A DNA stretch of 64,000 nt from Candidatus Eremiobacteraceae bacterium (GCA_035295225.1 DATGJI010000055.1:124001-188000); one strand, 5' to 3'. Numbered from the stretch's first letter, positions 40,933 to 50,472 are shown. Notes: generated by a model not told the origin, from the sequence alone. Translations and numbers: made by a program.

Positions 40933-42080
40933 TGGGCTGCTGTTTCGGCCGCGGACGGAGGTGCGACGCGCGCGTGACCGTTGGACATGCCTGCGTGCTT
41001 GGCCGCACGGGCGAGCTCTCGCGTGGCGTCGATCTTCGCCTGCGTCACCGGCTTGTCGAACGCGCGCATGCCGGCTAGCTCGAAGCCGTTCTTCGTCGCG
41101 AGCCGTTCAATCTCCAAAACTTTTGCTATGTTGATGCCGCGTCCGAGCGAATAGTTCTCGAGGCGATTCTCCAGCGCGAGGATCATGGTCTCCGACATGC
41201 ACGCGAGCGCGACGGCGTCGGGCAGGCCGAAGTCGAAGTTGAAGTTCGGATCGCCGGGGACGCGGATGTTGCCGCCTTCGGTGACGAGCACGTCCGGCCG
41301 CTCCGTAGCGACGCGCCGCGAGACGTCGTGCGGCAGCGAAACTTCGCACACGACGGCGCCGGGTCGCAGATCTTCCGGCTCCACGATAGTGGAGGTGGCC
41401 GCGGTGGCCGTCAGCACGATGTCGGCGCTGCGCACGGCCGCCGCTACGTCGACCGTGCAGTCGAGCGCCGCGCTGACGTGCGGTTGCATCGCGTTGCGCA
41501 GGTTCTTCAGACGCGTCGCGTTGCGCGCGACGAGCGTGAGCCGCGCGACCTTGTTGCCGATGATCTGCGCGCATGCCGACCCGATGGATCCCGTCGCGCC
41601 GATCACCGCCGCGTGGGCGTTTTCAAGATCGATGTCCATCTCACGCGCGCCGCGCAGCAAGCTTTGGATCGCCGAAGCGATCGTGTACGAGTTGCCGGTT
41701 GTCACCGCGATGGGGCAATTCTCTGCGACCGTGACGCCGCCATCGCCGACCACCGCCGTGAAGCCGCCGAGACCGACGATGTCGCAGCCGAGCTGCGCCG
41801 CCAGTTTTGCTCCCGCGACGACGCGCGCCATCGCCGCTTCACGCGGCAATTCCAGCCACTGTTCCGGGAGGAGCGGCGTCGCGATGAAAAAGCCTTCGAT
41901 CTCCTCGCCGGTCAGGCTGCGGACGCCGGTGATGTGCGAGGCCTTGTACGCGGGCATCCACTCGAGGATCTTCTTGATGAGCGGCATGCCTTTGCCGACG
42001 GCCTTCGGCTCGTAGCGAAGTACGTCGTCATACGACAGCGGGTGAATGAGAAAACCGAACTTGCGCAACGGGCGTGTCAC
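40929..42080 (-). CDS. Long-chain acyl-ACP-reductase-like / shikimate-dehydrogenase-like NADP-binding protein
   Basis: A 383-residue protein with a GTG start. The alignment I can make by eye to cyanobacterial acyl-ACP reductase is extensive: GLGGFTAVV, TTGNSYTIASAIQ, the nucleotide-binding AAVIGATGSIGSACAQIIG (161-168 GATGSIGS), VARNATRLKNL, and the active-site block ALACMSETMILALENRLENYSLGR. Cys294 in that block falls at the position of the acylated cysteine of the cyanobacterial enzyme as I recall it. Those enzymes reduce fatty acyl-ACP to fatty aldehyde. Here the N-terminus (FGFLIHPLSYDDVLRYEP) differs, and no aldehyde-deformylating oxygenase is nearby. Neighbours are an SRPBCC protein, an aminotransferase and a quinate-dehydrogenase-like protein. 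Confidence 0.75.
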   Translation of the reverse strand: MTRPLRKFGFLIHPLSYDDVLRYEPKAVGKGMPLIKKILEWMPAYKASHITGVRSLTGEEIEGFFIATPLLPEQWLELPREAAMARVVAGAKLAAQLGCDIVGLGGFTAVVGDGGVTVAENCPIAVTTGNSYTIASAIQSLLRGAREMDIDLENAHAAVIGATGSIGSACAQIIGNKVARLTLVARNATRLKNLRNAMQPHVSAALDCTVDVAAAVRSADIVLTATAATSTIVEPEDLRPGAVVCEVSLPHDVSRRVATERPDVLVTEGGNIRVPGDPNFNFDFGLPDAVALACMSETMILALENRLENYSLGRGINIAKVLEIERLATKNGFELAGMRAFDKPVTQAKIDATRELARAAKHAGMSNGHARVAPPSAAETAAQ

Positions 42081-42103
42081 CCTCGAACGAGCAGGCTTAG
42101 AGA

Positions 42104-42556
42104 TTACCCAGCCGAACGCCCCGGCCCTTCGCTCTTGGCTTTCAGCGCGCGCAGCATCATGAGCGAATTCTCCTCGACCTTCTTCTGGAGTATCGGTCCG
42201 ATGAGCTCGGCCAACGTCGGCACACCGAAATCGTAGTCCACGCCGAGCACGACGTGGGTCATGCCGTCGCGCTCCTCAAACGTCCAGGCGCCTTCGAATT
42301 TGTCCAGGTCGCCTTCGGTGAGCCGGTAATCGATGCGCGTGCGCTCGTCGTCGAAGATGTCTTCTTCGGTCCATTCGATCGGCGCGTCTTCGACCAACGT
42401 CTTCCAGCGCGTCACGGTCTTGTTGCCTTCGCGGCGCAGTATTTTGACGTACTCGACATCGGGCATGAATTCCGAGTAGCGCTCCATGTCTTTCGCCAAC
42501 TCGTAGATGGCCTTGCGCGGTGCGGCGATGTCGATCTCAGTTTGGACGTACGGCAT
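42104..42556 (-). CDS. SRPBCC family protein (polyketide cyclase/lipid-binding fold)
   Basis: A 150-residue protein of START/SRPBCC type: YVQTEIDIAAPRKAIYELAK, YSEFMPDVEYVKILRREGNK, FEGAWTFEERDGMTHVVLGV and the long C-terminal helix LIGPILQKKVEENSLMMLRA. This fold binds hydrophobic ligands; coenzyme Q-binding COQ10 proteins and aromatase/cyclases belong to it. It lies 23 bases upstream of the acyl-ACP-reductase-like gene and may deliver that enzyme's lipid or aromatic substrate. No catalytic residues can be assigned. Confidence 0.85.
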   Translation of the reverse strand: MPYVQTEIDIAAPRKAIYELAKDMERYSEFMPDVEYVKILRREGNKTVTRWKTLVEDAPIEWTEEDIFDDERTRIDYRLTEGDLDKFEGAWTFEERDGMTHVVLGVDYDFGVPTLAELIGPILQKKVEENSLMMLRALKAKSEGPGRSAG

Positions 42557-42666
42557 CGCGCGCAGTCACTTCGCCTTTCGGTCCGGCGAAGCGCGAAGCT
42601 CCTCCGGCACAAGAAACAAGGCGGCCGAGGTAAACTCGACCGGTATGGCCATCCGCACGGAACCCG

Positions 42667-43941
42667 CTAGCAAGCCAGTCTTCCGAGTTTTTCCTTGGCC
42701 AACGCGGTTCCCTGTGCGAAGATCGCCATTCCCTCGTCGATCTCCGCCCGCGACACGATGAGCGGCGGTTCGAGGCGGATCACGCGCTGCTGGTTCAAAG
42801 TGTACGCCGCCGTCATGCCAAGCCTGAGACATTCGGGGATGATCACCCCGGCGTAGCCTTCGCTCACCAGTTCCACGCCGACCACGAGTCCGCGACCGCG
42901 CACCGACGCGATCACGTCGGGCATGCGGGCGCGCAGTTCCATTGCTTTGGCAAGCAAGTATTCGCCCATCTCGCGCGATCGTTCGACCAATCGTTCTTCC
43001 CGCAGTACGCGTAGTGCCGCAAGGCCGGCCGTGCAGGCGAGCGGATTGCCGCCGAACGTCGACGTGTGCACGAGCGGTGATTTGCCGAACGCATGCATCC
43101 AGACATCGCGTCGCGAGATCGTTGCGCCGATCGGCACGACGCCGCCGGAAAGGCCCTTCGCGATCGTCATGATGTCCGGCACGACATCTTCGTGATCGAC
43201 GCCCCAGAGATAGCCGGTGCGGCCGAGACCCGTCTGCACTTCATCGGCGATGAACAGCGCGCCGTGCTTATCGCAGAGATCGCGCACGCCGCGCAGGTAG
43301 CCGTCGGGCGGGATCATCACGCCGCCTTCGCATTGGATCGGCTCGACGATGAACGCGGCGGCGCCGGGCAACGCGCGATCGAGCGCGGCGAGGTCGCCAA
43401 ACGGCACGTGTTCGAATTCCGGCACGAGCGGCTGGAATGAATCCTTGAAGACGTCGCGACCGGTCGCGGTCAGACTGCCCATCGTCTTGCCGTGGTAGGC
43501 GTTCTGCGTCGAGACGATGTGGACGCGCTTCGTCGAGAGACGAGCCATCTTCAACGCCGCTTCCACCGCTTCGGTGCCGCTGTTCGAGAAAAAACTGATC
43601 TCGAGATCACCGGGTGCGACGGCGGCAAGTTCGCGCGCAAGCGATGCCATCTGCTCGTTGAAGAACACGCGCGTGGATAGCGACATGCGGTCGAGCTGCT
43701 CTTTGACCGCGGCGACGACGGTTGGATGGCTATGCCCGAGCGTGAACACGCCGTACCCGCCGCAGAAATCCAGATACGATTTGCCGTCAGTATCCCAGAC
43801 GCGGCAGCCCGACGCGTGCGCCTCGACCGGCGATCCCGCGACCTTCATGAAGCGAGCGAGCGGCGGATTGACGTACTCTTTGTAATCCGCGTACACGCGG
43901 TCGAAAAGCGTCGTTCGATCATGATCGGTGAGTTCGGCCAT
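42667..43941 (-). CDS. Class III pyridoxal-phosphate aminotransferase
   Basis: A 424-residue protein with the acetylornithine/4-aminobutyrate aminotransferase pattern: VWDTDGKSYLDFCGGYGVFT, FFSNSGTEAVEAALKMAR, IVEPIQCEGGVMIPPDGYL, IADEVQTGLGRTG, and the PLP lysine in TIAKGLSGGVVPIGA, followed by TFGGNPLACTAGLAALRV. It moves an amino group between an omega-amino compound or ornithine-like substrate and a 2-oxo acid. It heads the unit with the SRPBCC and dehydrogenase genes (110-base gap) rather than arginine genes, so the substrate may be an aldehyde made by the downstream reductase; that is inference. Confidence 0.93.
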   Translation of the reverse strand: MAELTDHDRTTLFDRVYADYKEYVNPPLARFMKVAGSPVEAHASGCRVWDTDGKSYLDFCGGYGVFTLGHSHPTVVAAVKEQLDRMSLSTRVFFNEQMASLARELAAVAPGDLEISFFSNSGTEAVEAALKMARLSTKRVHIVSTQNAYHGKTMGSLTATGRDVFKDSFQPLVPEFEHVPFGDLAALDRALPGAAAFIVEPIQCEGGVMIPPDGYLRGVRDLCDKHGALFIADEVQTGLGRTGYLWGVDHEDVVPDIMTIAKGLSGGVVPIGATISRRDVWMHAFGKSPLVHTSTFGGNPLACTAGLAALRVLREERLVERSREMGEYLLAKAMELRARMPDVIASVRGRGLVVGVELVSEGYAGVIIPECLRLGMTAAYTLNQQRVIRLEPPLIVSRAEIDEGMAIFAQGTALAKEKLGRLAC

Positions 43942-44028
43942 GCCGATTCTTTCCGTGCGTGCTTCGTCGTTGACCTCTTACGCTATCGCGGAAAGGGCAG
44001 CCCGCGCACCGCGCGAACTGCGCACGCC

Positions 44029-44811
44029 ATGGCGAACACCGCCGCAAGCGACGGCTTGCACATCTCATATTCAGACCGCGGCAGCGGTCTTCCGGTGGTC
44101 TTCCTGCACGGCGTCGGCGCCACGAGCGCGTGCTGGTCGGAGCAGATGGCGTCGCTCTCGGGCGCCTTCCGCTGCCTCGCGCTCGACTATCGCGGCTACG
44201 GCAAGTCCGACGTTCCGGAGCCCAGCGCGATTTCGCGCGAAGCGTATGCCCGCGACGTCATCGCGGTGATGGATGCCGCCGGAATCGAAAGCGCCGTGCT
44301 CTGCGGCAATTCGCTCGGCGGCGTCGTCGCGCTAGAAGTCTTTCGGACGTTCCCGGAACGCGTCCGTAAACTCGTGCTCGTGGATTCGTTTGCCTACTTT
44401 CCAGGCGGTGCCGAAAGCATTCCCGATCGGTTGAAGACGCTCGACGAGTTGGGCATCGAGCGATTTGCGACGACTCGCGCGCCGCGTCTATTCGTGAACG
44501 GCGCTCCCGAATCGCTGATCGCCCGCGCCCAGACCGACATGATCTCTATTCCGCTTGCGATCTACAAAGCGTCGACGAGTGCGACATGGAGCGGCGATTA
44601 TCGCGCTCTCTTGCCGCGCATCGACGTGGATACGCTCGTCGTCTGGGGCGAATACGATACGGTCACGCCGCGCCCGTTGAGCGACGAGCTCGCGGAGCAC
44701 ATCGCAACATGCGGATCGGTTTCCGTCGTACCGGGGGCCGGCCATCTTCCCCAGATGGAAAACCCGGCGGCCTTCGATACGCTCCTCACCGACTTCTTGA
44801 CGCGGCGCTGA
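44029..44811 (+). CDS. Alpha/beta hydrolase
   Basis: A 260-residue protein from the ATG at 44029. Features: oxyanion HGVGATSACW, LALDYRGYGKSDVPEP, nucleophile elbow LCGNSLGGVVAL, catalytic Asp in VVWGEYDTVTP and His in VPGAGHLPQMENP. Esterase, lactonase or 3-oxoadipate enol-lactonase-like activities are all possible. It is divergent from the aminotransferase gene (87-base gap) and its stop overlaps the CYTH-CHAD start by one base. Confidence 0.9.
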   Translation: MANTAASDGLHISYSDRGSGLPVVFLHGVGATSACWSEQMASLSGAFRCLALDYRGYGKSDVPEPSAISREAYARDVIAVMDAAGIESAVLCGNSLGGVVALEVFRTFPERVRKLVLVDSFAYFPGGAESIPDRLKTLDELGIERFATTRAPRLFVNGAPESLIARAQTDMISIPLAIYKASTSATWSGDYRALLPRIDVDTLVVWGEYDTVTPRPLSDELAEHIATCGSVSVVPGAGHLPQMENPAAFDTLLTDFLTRR

Positions 44812-46292
44812 TGCTCGAACGCGAGGTCAAGCTCGAAGCACCGCCGGCATTCCGGCTCGAGACGATCGCGCGCCTTGGCGGCGGATATCGCGTATCGAAG
44901 ATCGCCACCACCGCTTTCGACTCGCGCTATTTCGACACGACCGATCGCAGGCTCGCCCGCGCCGGCTGTTCGTTGCGCTATCGCACCGGCGACCGCTGGA
45001 CGCTCAAACTCCCCGACGTCTCCGAACGCGGCGAGTTCGCTCGCGCCGAGCACACGGTCATCGCTGGCCCGCGCACGCCGCCTGCAGCGCTCGTGGATCT
45101 CGCCACGGCATACGCGCGCACGCGGCGGTTGCGCGCGGTCGCGACATTGCGCACCGAGCGGCGGACTGTGACGCTTGCGAGTGCCGGCGGCGCGGCGCTG
45201 GCCGAAGTCGCCGATGATCGCGTCTCGGCGCAGCTTTCCACCGGCGCGACGATGGAATTTCGCGAGCTCGAGGTCGAACTCGCGCCGCACGGGTCTTCGT
45301 CCGTGCTGTTCGACGTCGTGCGCCGTTTGCAGGCGCTCGGCGCCGGGGCGCAGGTCTTCGAGTCGAAGATCCATCGCGTGCTCGGTGCGTCCGGACCGCT
45401 CACGCCCGAACTCCGCAGCCCGCATCTGAGCCCGCATAGCAGCGCGGCGGATCTCTTGCGTGCGGAACTCGCGGTGCAGACGGCGACGCTCGTCGCAAAC
45501 GACGCGGGCATCCGCTTGGGACTCGGGCCGGAACCCCTGCACCTCACCCGCGTGGCCGCGCGGCGGATCCGCTCGGCGCTGCGAGTATTCCGTCCGCTTC
45601 TGGACCGCGCGTGGGCCAACCGGCTGCGAGCCGATCTCGAATGGCTCGGCAACGTCTTAGGAGCGGCTCGCGACGCCGATGTGTTGGTGCAGCGGCTGCG
45701 CGCGCGTGCCGCGAGTCTCGACGGGCCCTTTGCGGCGCAACGGGCGCGTCTGATCGCCGCGCTGCACGAGGGTTCGGATGCGAAGTATAAGAGCGTGCGT
45801 CGCGTGCTGAAGGCGCCGCGCTATGCGCGCCTGCTTGAAAAATTGGTCGTGGCTGCGGCGCATCCGCGATTGACGCGTGACGGCACGGTCGCTGCGCGCG
45901 AAGTGGTTCCCGAGCTCATCGCCAAACCGTGGCACGACCTCAAGTCTGCGGTGAAGAAAACGAAACGCCGCCCGACCGACGTCCAACTACACCGCTTGCG
46001 CATCCAGGTTCGCCGCTGCCGCTACGTCGCTGACGCCGCAGCTCACGTGCTCGGGTCCGACATGACCCGGTTCGCACGCCGGCTCGCGCGCCTTCAAGAC
46101 ATCCTTGGCGAGCAGCACGATGCGGCCGTCGCGGCGGCCTACGTCAAACGCGTGGCTGTTCGCACGCGCGCTATGCAGGTGGCGTCGGCTGTGCTCGAAG
46201 CCGAGGGGCGCGTGGACGAGCGCCGCCGGGCAGAGTGGCGCAAGGCGTGGTGCAAAGTTAAAAAATCGCGCCCCGTTTTGAAGACTAAGTGA
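44811..46292 (+). CDS. CYTH-CHAD domain protein (inorganic triphosphatase/polyphosphate-binding)
   Basis: A 493-residue protein; the ATG is joined to the hydrolase stop as TGATG. Residues 1-205 are a CYTH domain (MLEREVKLEAPP with the ExExK start, DSRYFDTTDRRLARAGCSLR, WTLKLP, FRELEVELAP). Residues about 220-493 are a CHAD domain with conserved histidines and basic residues (VAARRIRSALRVFRPLLDRA, LHRLRIQVRRCRYVADAAAH, LQDILGEQHDAAVAAAYVKR). CYTH hydrolyses triphosphates or polyphosphate, and CHAD binds polyphosphate granules. The protein is very basic at its end. The last two bases of its TGA stop coincide with the start of the repeat B unit. Confidence 0.94.
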   Translation: MLEREVKLEAPPAFRLETIARLGGGYRVSKIATTAFDSRYFDTTDRRLARAGCSLRYRTGDRWTLKLPDVSERGEFARAEHTVIAGPRTPPAALVDLATAYARTRRLRAVATLRTERRTVTLASAGGAALAEVADDRVSAQLSTGATMEFRELEVELAPHGSSSVLFDVVRRLQALGAGAQVFESKIHRVLGASGPLTPELRSPHLSPHSSAADLLRAELAVQTATLVANDAGIRLGLGPEPLHLTRVAARRIRSALRVFRPLLDRAWANRLRADLEWLGNVLGAARDADVLVQRLRARAASLDGPFAAQRARLIAALHEGSDAKYKSVRRVLKAPRYARLLEKLVVAAAHPRLTRDGTVAAREVVPELIAKPWHDLKSAVKKTKRRPTDVQLHRLRIQVRRCRYVADAAAHVLGSDMTRFARRLARLQDILGEQHDAAVAAAYVKRVAVRTRAMQVASAVLEAEGRVDERRRAEWRKAWCKVKKSRPVLKTK

Positions 46293-46354
46293 AGGGGCCG
46301 ACGCTAGTCGGCCCACGTTATGATCGCTGGGGCCGACCACGTCGGCCCCTTCAG
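46291..46354. repeat. Two repeat B hairpins between convergent genes
   Basis: Copies at 46291-46314 (GAAGGGGCCGAC, GCTA, GTCGGCCC) and 46328-46354 (GGGGCCGAC, CAC, GTCGGCCCCTTC, AG). They separate the CYTH-CHAD gene from the convergent SPFH gene and probably terminate both. The first unit begins inside the CYTH-CHAD stop codon. Confidence 0.88.
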
Positions 46355-46366
46355 AAACGTTGGCGG

Positions 46367-47437
46367 TCAGCCTGCGAGTTTTGTGCCGCACTCCGAGCAG
46401 AACTTTGCGCCGCCCGGGTTCTGCGCTTTGCACGACGGACATGCGACGGTCTGCACCATCGCTGCCCCGCAGTCGCTGCAGAACTTCGCACCAGGCGCGT
46501 TCTTCGCGCCGCACTTCGGACACGCGATCGTGGCCGTTGCGGGCGGCGCCGCTGCCGCCGGTGTCGTTCCGCCGGTCTGAGCTGCGCCCGACTGAAGCGC
46601 TTGATTGATCATCCCGGGCATCGCAAATCCGAGTCCGGCGCCGACGCCGAGACCGGCCATCGCACCGGCGGAGCCGCCCTGGTTCTGCGCCGCGTCTTCA
46701 ACCGAGCGCGCCGCTTTGAATTGCATGTACTGATTCATATTGCCGACGACGCCCATACCGGTGCGTTCGTCGATGACTTTCTGCACGTCGTCCGGCGGCG
46801 TAATCGCGTTGATAAGAAAGTCAACGATCTCCACGCCGTATTGACCGAAGTCATCTTTGATGCGCGCCTTCGTCGCCGCGGAGAGCGCATCGTATTGCTG
46901 CGGAAGATCGAGCAGGCTCTTGACGGTTTCGCCGAGCAGGTTGTTCAAGCGCGCCAGGATCATGTTGCGGAAAAAGTTCTGCAACGCTTCGGACGTGTAG
47001 ACGTTCTGCGTTCCGACGATCTTGTTGACGAACAGCTGCGCATCGTTGACGCGCACGCTGAACGCGCCGTACGCCCGCAGGCGCACCATCGAAAATTCGG
47101 CGTCGCGGAACAGGATCGGTTCGGCCGTGCCCCAGTGCAGGTTCGTGAAGACCTGCATCCCGACGAAGTAGACTTCGGCTTGGAACGGTGACGTGCCGCC
47201 GAAGGGGATCGATAGCAAGCCTGTGACGAGCGGCAGGTTCTGCGTCGAGAGCGTGTAGCGGCCGGGCGTGAACGTGTCGAGCGCCTTGCCGTCGCGGAAG
47301 AACACCGCGGCCTGGCTCTCCTGAACGATGAGCTGGCTACCCCACTTTATATCAGTGGATCCAGTTTCAGGCCAGCGATGCACCATCTGCTGCCCGGTGT
47401 TGTCGAAGAACTCGATGACGGACAGTCCGAGTGCCAT
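46367..47437 (-). CDS. SPFH-domain protein with C-terminal double zinc ribbon (YdjI/virion-core-like)
   Basis: A 356-residue protein. The N-terminal SPFH/band-7-like domain includes [40 protein letters not shown] and [21 protein letters not shown] Gly/Ala-rich linker (residues about 255-300) leads to two zinc ribbons, each with two CxxC pairs: [19 protein letters not shown] and [19 protein letters not shown]. Related Bacillus YdjI is recruited to membranes with PspA-like proteins under stress. The protein encoded at 50522 resembles a family that often accompanies it. Confidence 0.92.
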   Translation of the reverse strand: MALGLSVIEFFDNTGQQMVHRWPETGSTDIKWGSQLIVQESQAAVFFRDGKALDTFTPGRYTLSTQNLPLVTGLLSIPFGGTSPFQAEVYFVGMQVFTNLHWGTAEPILFRDAEFSMVRLRAYGAFSVRVNDAQLFVNKIVGTQNVYTSEALQNFFRNMILARLNNLLGETVKSLLDLPQQYDALSAATKARIKDDFGQYGVEIVDFLINAITPPDDVQKVIDERTGMGVVGNMNQYMQFKAARSVEDAAQNQGGSAGAMAGLGVGAGLGFAMPGMINQALQSGAAQTGGTTPAAAAPPATATIACPKCGAKNAPGAKFCSDCGAAMVQTVACPSCKAQNPGGAKFCSECGTKLAG

Positions 47438-47559
47438 GTTTTCTACTTCCTCATGCGCGCGTGGCGCTGGTCAAAAGACTCCGCGATTGGATACTTATAG
47501 CGTCGGCAAGAGTTTCAATCGCCCAGCGGAACTGTCCCGCTTGTAGCTGTAAGGGCTCG

Positions 47560-49197
47560 ATGGAGCAGACGATGGGAATAGGATTGGGCGGGTTGTTTGT
47601 CACCGTCGTTCTCGCCGTGGCGAATCCCGCGCCCGGCAATGACGCGGCGATATGTCATCGTCTGGAGCCCTTGTCGGAACCTTCTGCTTCCGCTTGGCTT
47701 GCGGCCAATTCCGGAACGCTTCGATTTCAACCGGATGACTATTACCGCTACCGCACCGGAGGCATCGAGGTTCGGTCGGATGCAGGCTCCTGCGGTGCCG
47801 ATGTGGGTGTCTGCGCCACTTCGATACGTCTGTCCCCGGACGGCCGATTTGTGATTCTCGTCGCGACCGCAGGCGACGGCTCGCTGCCCTCAGAGATACT
47901 CGTCATTCGTAAGTCCGACAAAGTCGTATGGCGCGCCTCAGTACCGGATCAAAAGCTCGACGTCGGCAGACCGACGGCAGGATACCAAGCCTTCGTCGGC
48001 TGGCCGGCATGGAACTCCGCTACCGGCGTCGGGTATGTGCGGTGCGCGCCGAACGGACGCTACGACCTCGTCATGACGGTCGGAGTCAGCCGAACCGTTG
48101 AATTGCCGACGTGGCTGATCAAAGATAAGGCTCCGCCGAGCATCACCATCGCGCCGAGCACGCTTGCGTCGCTACCCGCCTTTCTGACCAGCGAGTTTCC
48201 CGACTCATTCAGATGGAGCGGAATCCAAAGCATCGCGTTTGACCCGCTATCCGGGGTCGTTTACTTTTCAAATGGTACGAAATCCGGAAGCTTTGGCAGC
48301 GATGGAAGTGCGACTCCTTGGTTCTTCAAGCGACCGGATGGGCCGCCCCAAGGCTTGGCCGCATATACCGTTCCGTATACAATCGCAGCGAGCGCAATCG
48401 CCCTCATCGCGACGACGCCCCCGCACAACGTGTTTGAGAAGTCGGATCTATATTCAGTCCCTTTCACGAGCGGCGCGGTTTCTATGCTCACTTCCTACGA
48501 TTGGAATCCCGTCGGGCTGGCAGTTGACCGCGGTCAAGGACGGGTCTTCGCGGCTGATCCGTACGCGAATATCGTCTACCGCGTCTCCGCTGGCAAACCC
48601 GCGATTTTTGCCGGCCGCTGCGAGAACTTGGTGGACGGCACCATCAACGATGCAGATCCTCAGATGTGCCAGGGCGGCGATGTCGATGGCGCTTCGTCCG
48701 TGGCCCGCTTCAATCAACCAAACGGACTCGCGTACGATGCTGAAGACGACGTGCTCTTCGTCGCCGATACGGGAAACAACGAGATTCGCGGCATCCACCG
48801 TGACGGGACCGTCTTTACACTAGCCGGTTCATGCGAACGGCTCGAGGGGTATCCTGACTGCGTCGGCAGGCTCTTGGATGGCAACGCAAAGAACGCGCGG
48901 TTCGATTACCCGATGAGCATCGCATACGACTCAAAACACCATATGCTCTATGTCGCCGACGAGTTCAATCACGCAGTTCGGAGCGTTTCGCTTGACGGCG
49001 ATGTGAATACCCTCGCGGGAAACGGTTCATGCGGTTTGAAGGACGGCGTGGGGTCGGCCGCGTCGTTCTGTTATCCAACAGCGCTTGCGTTTGATCCCAA
49101 GAGCGATTCCATCTTCGTGATCGACGGCGGCAACAATGCGCTACGCCGGATGTCGCTCGATGGCGGGGTCGCTACGGTCGCTAACGTTCTGTTCTAG
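47560..49197 (+). CDS. Secreted NHL-repeat protein
   Basis: A 545-residue protein from the ATG at 47560; an ATG at 47572 with GGAG six bases upstream is an equally good start. A signal peptide (GIGLGGLFVTVVLAVANPAP) is present. The N-terminal half has no recognised domain but reads like a beta-propeller. From about residue 340 there are at least four NHL-type blades (FNQPNGLAYDAEDDVLFVAD, then FDYPMSIAYDSKHHMLYVAD, FCYPTALAFDPKSDSIFVID), each ending in NN-(E/A)-(I/L)-R and a T-L-AG turn. Such propellers bind proteins or ligands outside the cell membrane. Cysteines (CERLEGYPDC) suggest disulphides. Its end overlaps the convergent MFS gene by 17 bases. Confidence 0.85.
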   Translation: MEQTMGIGLGGLFVTVVLAVANPAPGNDAAICHRLEPLSEPSASAWLAANSGTLRFQPDDYYRYRTGGIEVRSDAGSCGADVGVCATSIRLSPDGRFVILVATAGDGSLPSEILVIRKSDKVVWRASVPDQKLDVGRPTAGYQAFVGWPAWNSATGVGYVRCAPNGRYDLVMTVGVSRTVELPTWLIKDKAPPSITIAPSTLASLPAFLTSEFPDSFRWSGIQSIAFDPLSGVVYFSNGTKSGSFGSDGSATPWFFKRPDGPPQGLAAYTVPYTIAASAIALIATTPPHNVFEKSDLYSVPFTSGAVSMLTSYDWNPVGLAVDRGQGRVFAADPYANIVYRVSAGKPAIFAGRCENLVDGTINDADPQMCQGGDVDGASSVARFNQPNGLAYDAEDDVLFVADTGNNEIRGIHRDGTVFTLAGSCERLEGYPDCVGRLLDGNAKNARFDYPMSIAYDSKHHMLYVADEFNHAVRSVSLDGDVNTLAGNGSCGLKDGVGSAASFCYPTALAFDPKSDSIFVIDGGNNALRRMSLDGGVATVANVLF

Positions 49198-50428
49198 CGG
49201 CGAACTCTCGATCTTTGGCCTCGGGCCCAACGGCCGTAAGCACACCGACGGCGACGAAGACGGCGAGCGCGACGATCGCAAGCACGCGCGCGTAGTCTGC
49301 CCCGCCGCCAGCTGATGGAAAGCGCGCAGCGAGCATCGCTTGCCACTGCGCAGCCCCGGCGGAGATGAGATTCCCCATTTGATAGGTGAAACCGGGAAAC
49401 GTACCGCGCACCGTGGGAGGCGAGAGTTCGTTGAGGTGCGCGGGCACGATCCCCCACGCGCCTTGCACCATGAACTGCATGCAGAATCCGCCCACGCCGA
49501 GCAACGCCGCGCTCGGCGCAAAGGCCCATAGCGGAATGACGCACGCGCCAAGCGCGACCGCGATGACGATCGAATATCGTCGGCCCAAACGCTGCGATAG
49601 ACCGCCAAAAAGCGTGCCGCCCAGGATCGCGCCGACGTTCATGATGATCGTGAGGAGCGAGACTTGTCCGACGCTGAAGCCACGTTGCTTCTCGAGGAAG
49701 GTCGGATAGAGATCCTGCGTGCCGTGCGACATGAAGTTGAACGCCGCCATCAAGACGATCGCGTATAAGAAGAGCGGTGCGTTGGCGAGGGCGCTCCGCC
49801 AAAGGCCCGCCGTCGGTCCGACGCGCGCCACGCCCTCCTTCCACACCGCCGATTCCGGCACGTGCGCGCGGATGTAGAAGATCAGAAGCGCCGGCAGCGT
49901 CCCCACGATGAACATGCCGCGCCAGCCGAAATGCGGAAAGACAAGAAAGTAGACGATCGCGGCGATGAGGTATCCCGTCGCGTAGCCCTGTTGCAAGACG
50001 CCCGAGAAGAAGCCGCGCGATTTCGCGGGCAGCGCCTCCATCGCTAGCGCGGCGCCGACGCCCCATTCGCCGCCCATCGCGATGCCGTAGAGCGCACGCA
50101 GACCGATGAATGCCCAGTAGTTCGGCGCGAACGCAGTCAGGAGTTCGAGCAGCGAATACAGGCCGATGTCGATCATCAGCGGCATGCGTCGCCCGAAACG
50201 GTCCGCGAACCAGCCGAAGATGAGCGCACCGAGCGGCCGCAGCATCAGCGTTATCGTGATCGCAAAAGCGATCTCGGGGATTGATCGGCCGAAGTCGCCG
50301 GCGATGCGCGCGACGACAAACGTGACAAGGAAGAAGTCGAATGCGTCGAGCGTCCACCCGAGAAAGCTCGCCGTGAACGTCTTGCGCTGATCGCCTGTGA
50401 GTGAGCGCAGCATCGCGAGAGCGGTCAT
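49181..50428 (-). CDS. Major facilitator superfamily transporter (metabolite:H+ symporter type)
   Basis: A 415-residue inner-membrane protein with twelve predicted helices. Signatures: LGWTLDAFDFFLV in helix 1, GWFADRFGRRMPLMID between helices 2 and 3, and GGEWGVGAALAMEALPAKSR in helix 4/5, typical of the sialate/lactate/aromatic-acid symporters (JEN1/NanT-like). It probably imports a carboxylate with protons. No catabolic genes are adjacent, so the substrate is open. Confidence 0.92.
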   Translation of the reverse strand: MTALAMLRSLTGDQRKTFTASFLGWTLDAFDFFLVTFVVARIAGDFGRSIPEIAFAITITLMLRPLGALIFGWFADRFGRRMPLMIDIGLYSLLELLTAFAPNYWAFIGLRALYGIAMGGEWGVGAALAMEALPAKSRGFFSGVLQQGYATGYLIAAIVYFLVFPHFGWRGMFIVGTLPALLIFYIRAHVPESAVWKEGVARVGPTAGLWRSALANAPLFLYAIVLMAAFNFMSHGTQDLYPTFLEKQRGFSVGQVSLLTIIMNVGAILGGTLFGGLSQRLGRRYSIVIAVALGACVIPLWAFAPSAALLGVGGFCMQFMVQGAWGIVPAHLNELSPPTVRGTFPGFTYQMGNLISAGAAQWQAMLAARFPSAGGGADYARVLAIVALAVFVAVGVLTAVGPEAKDREFAARTER

Positions 50429-50472
50429 GCCGCGCTCGTTATGCGTATGATGTAGGCCCGACCTCTACGATA

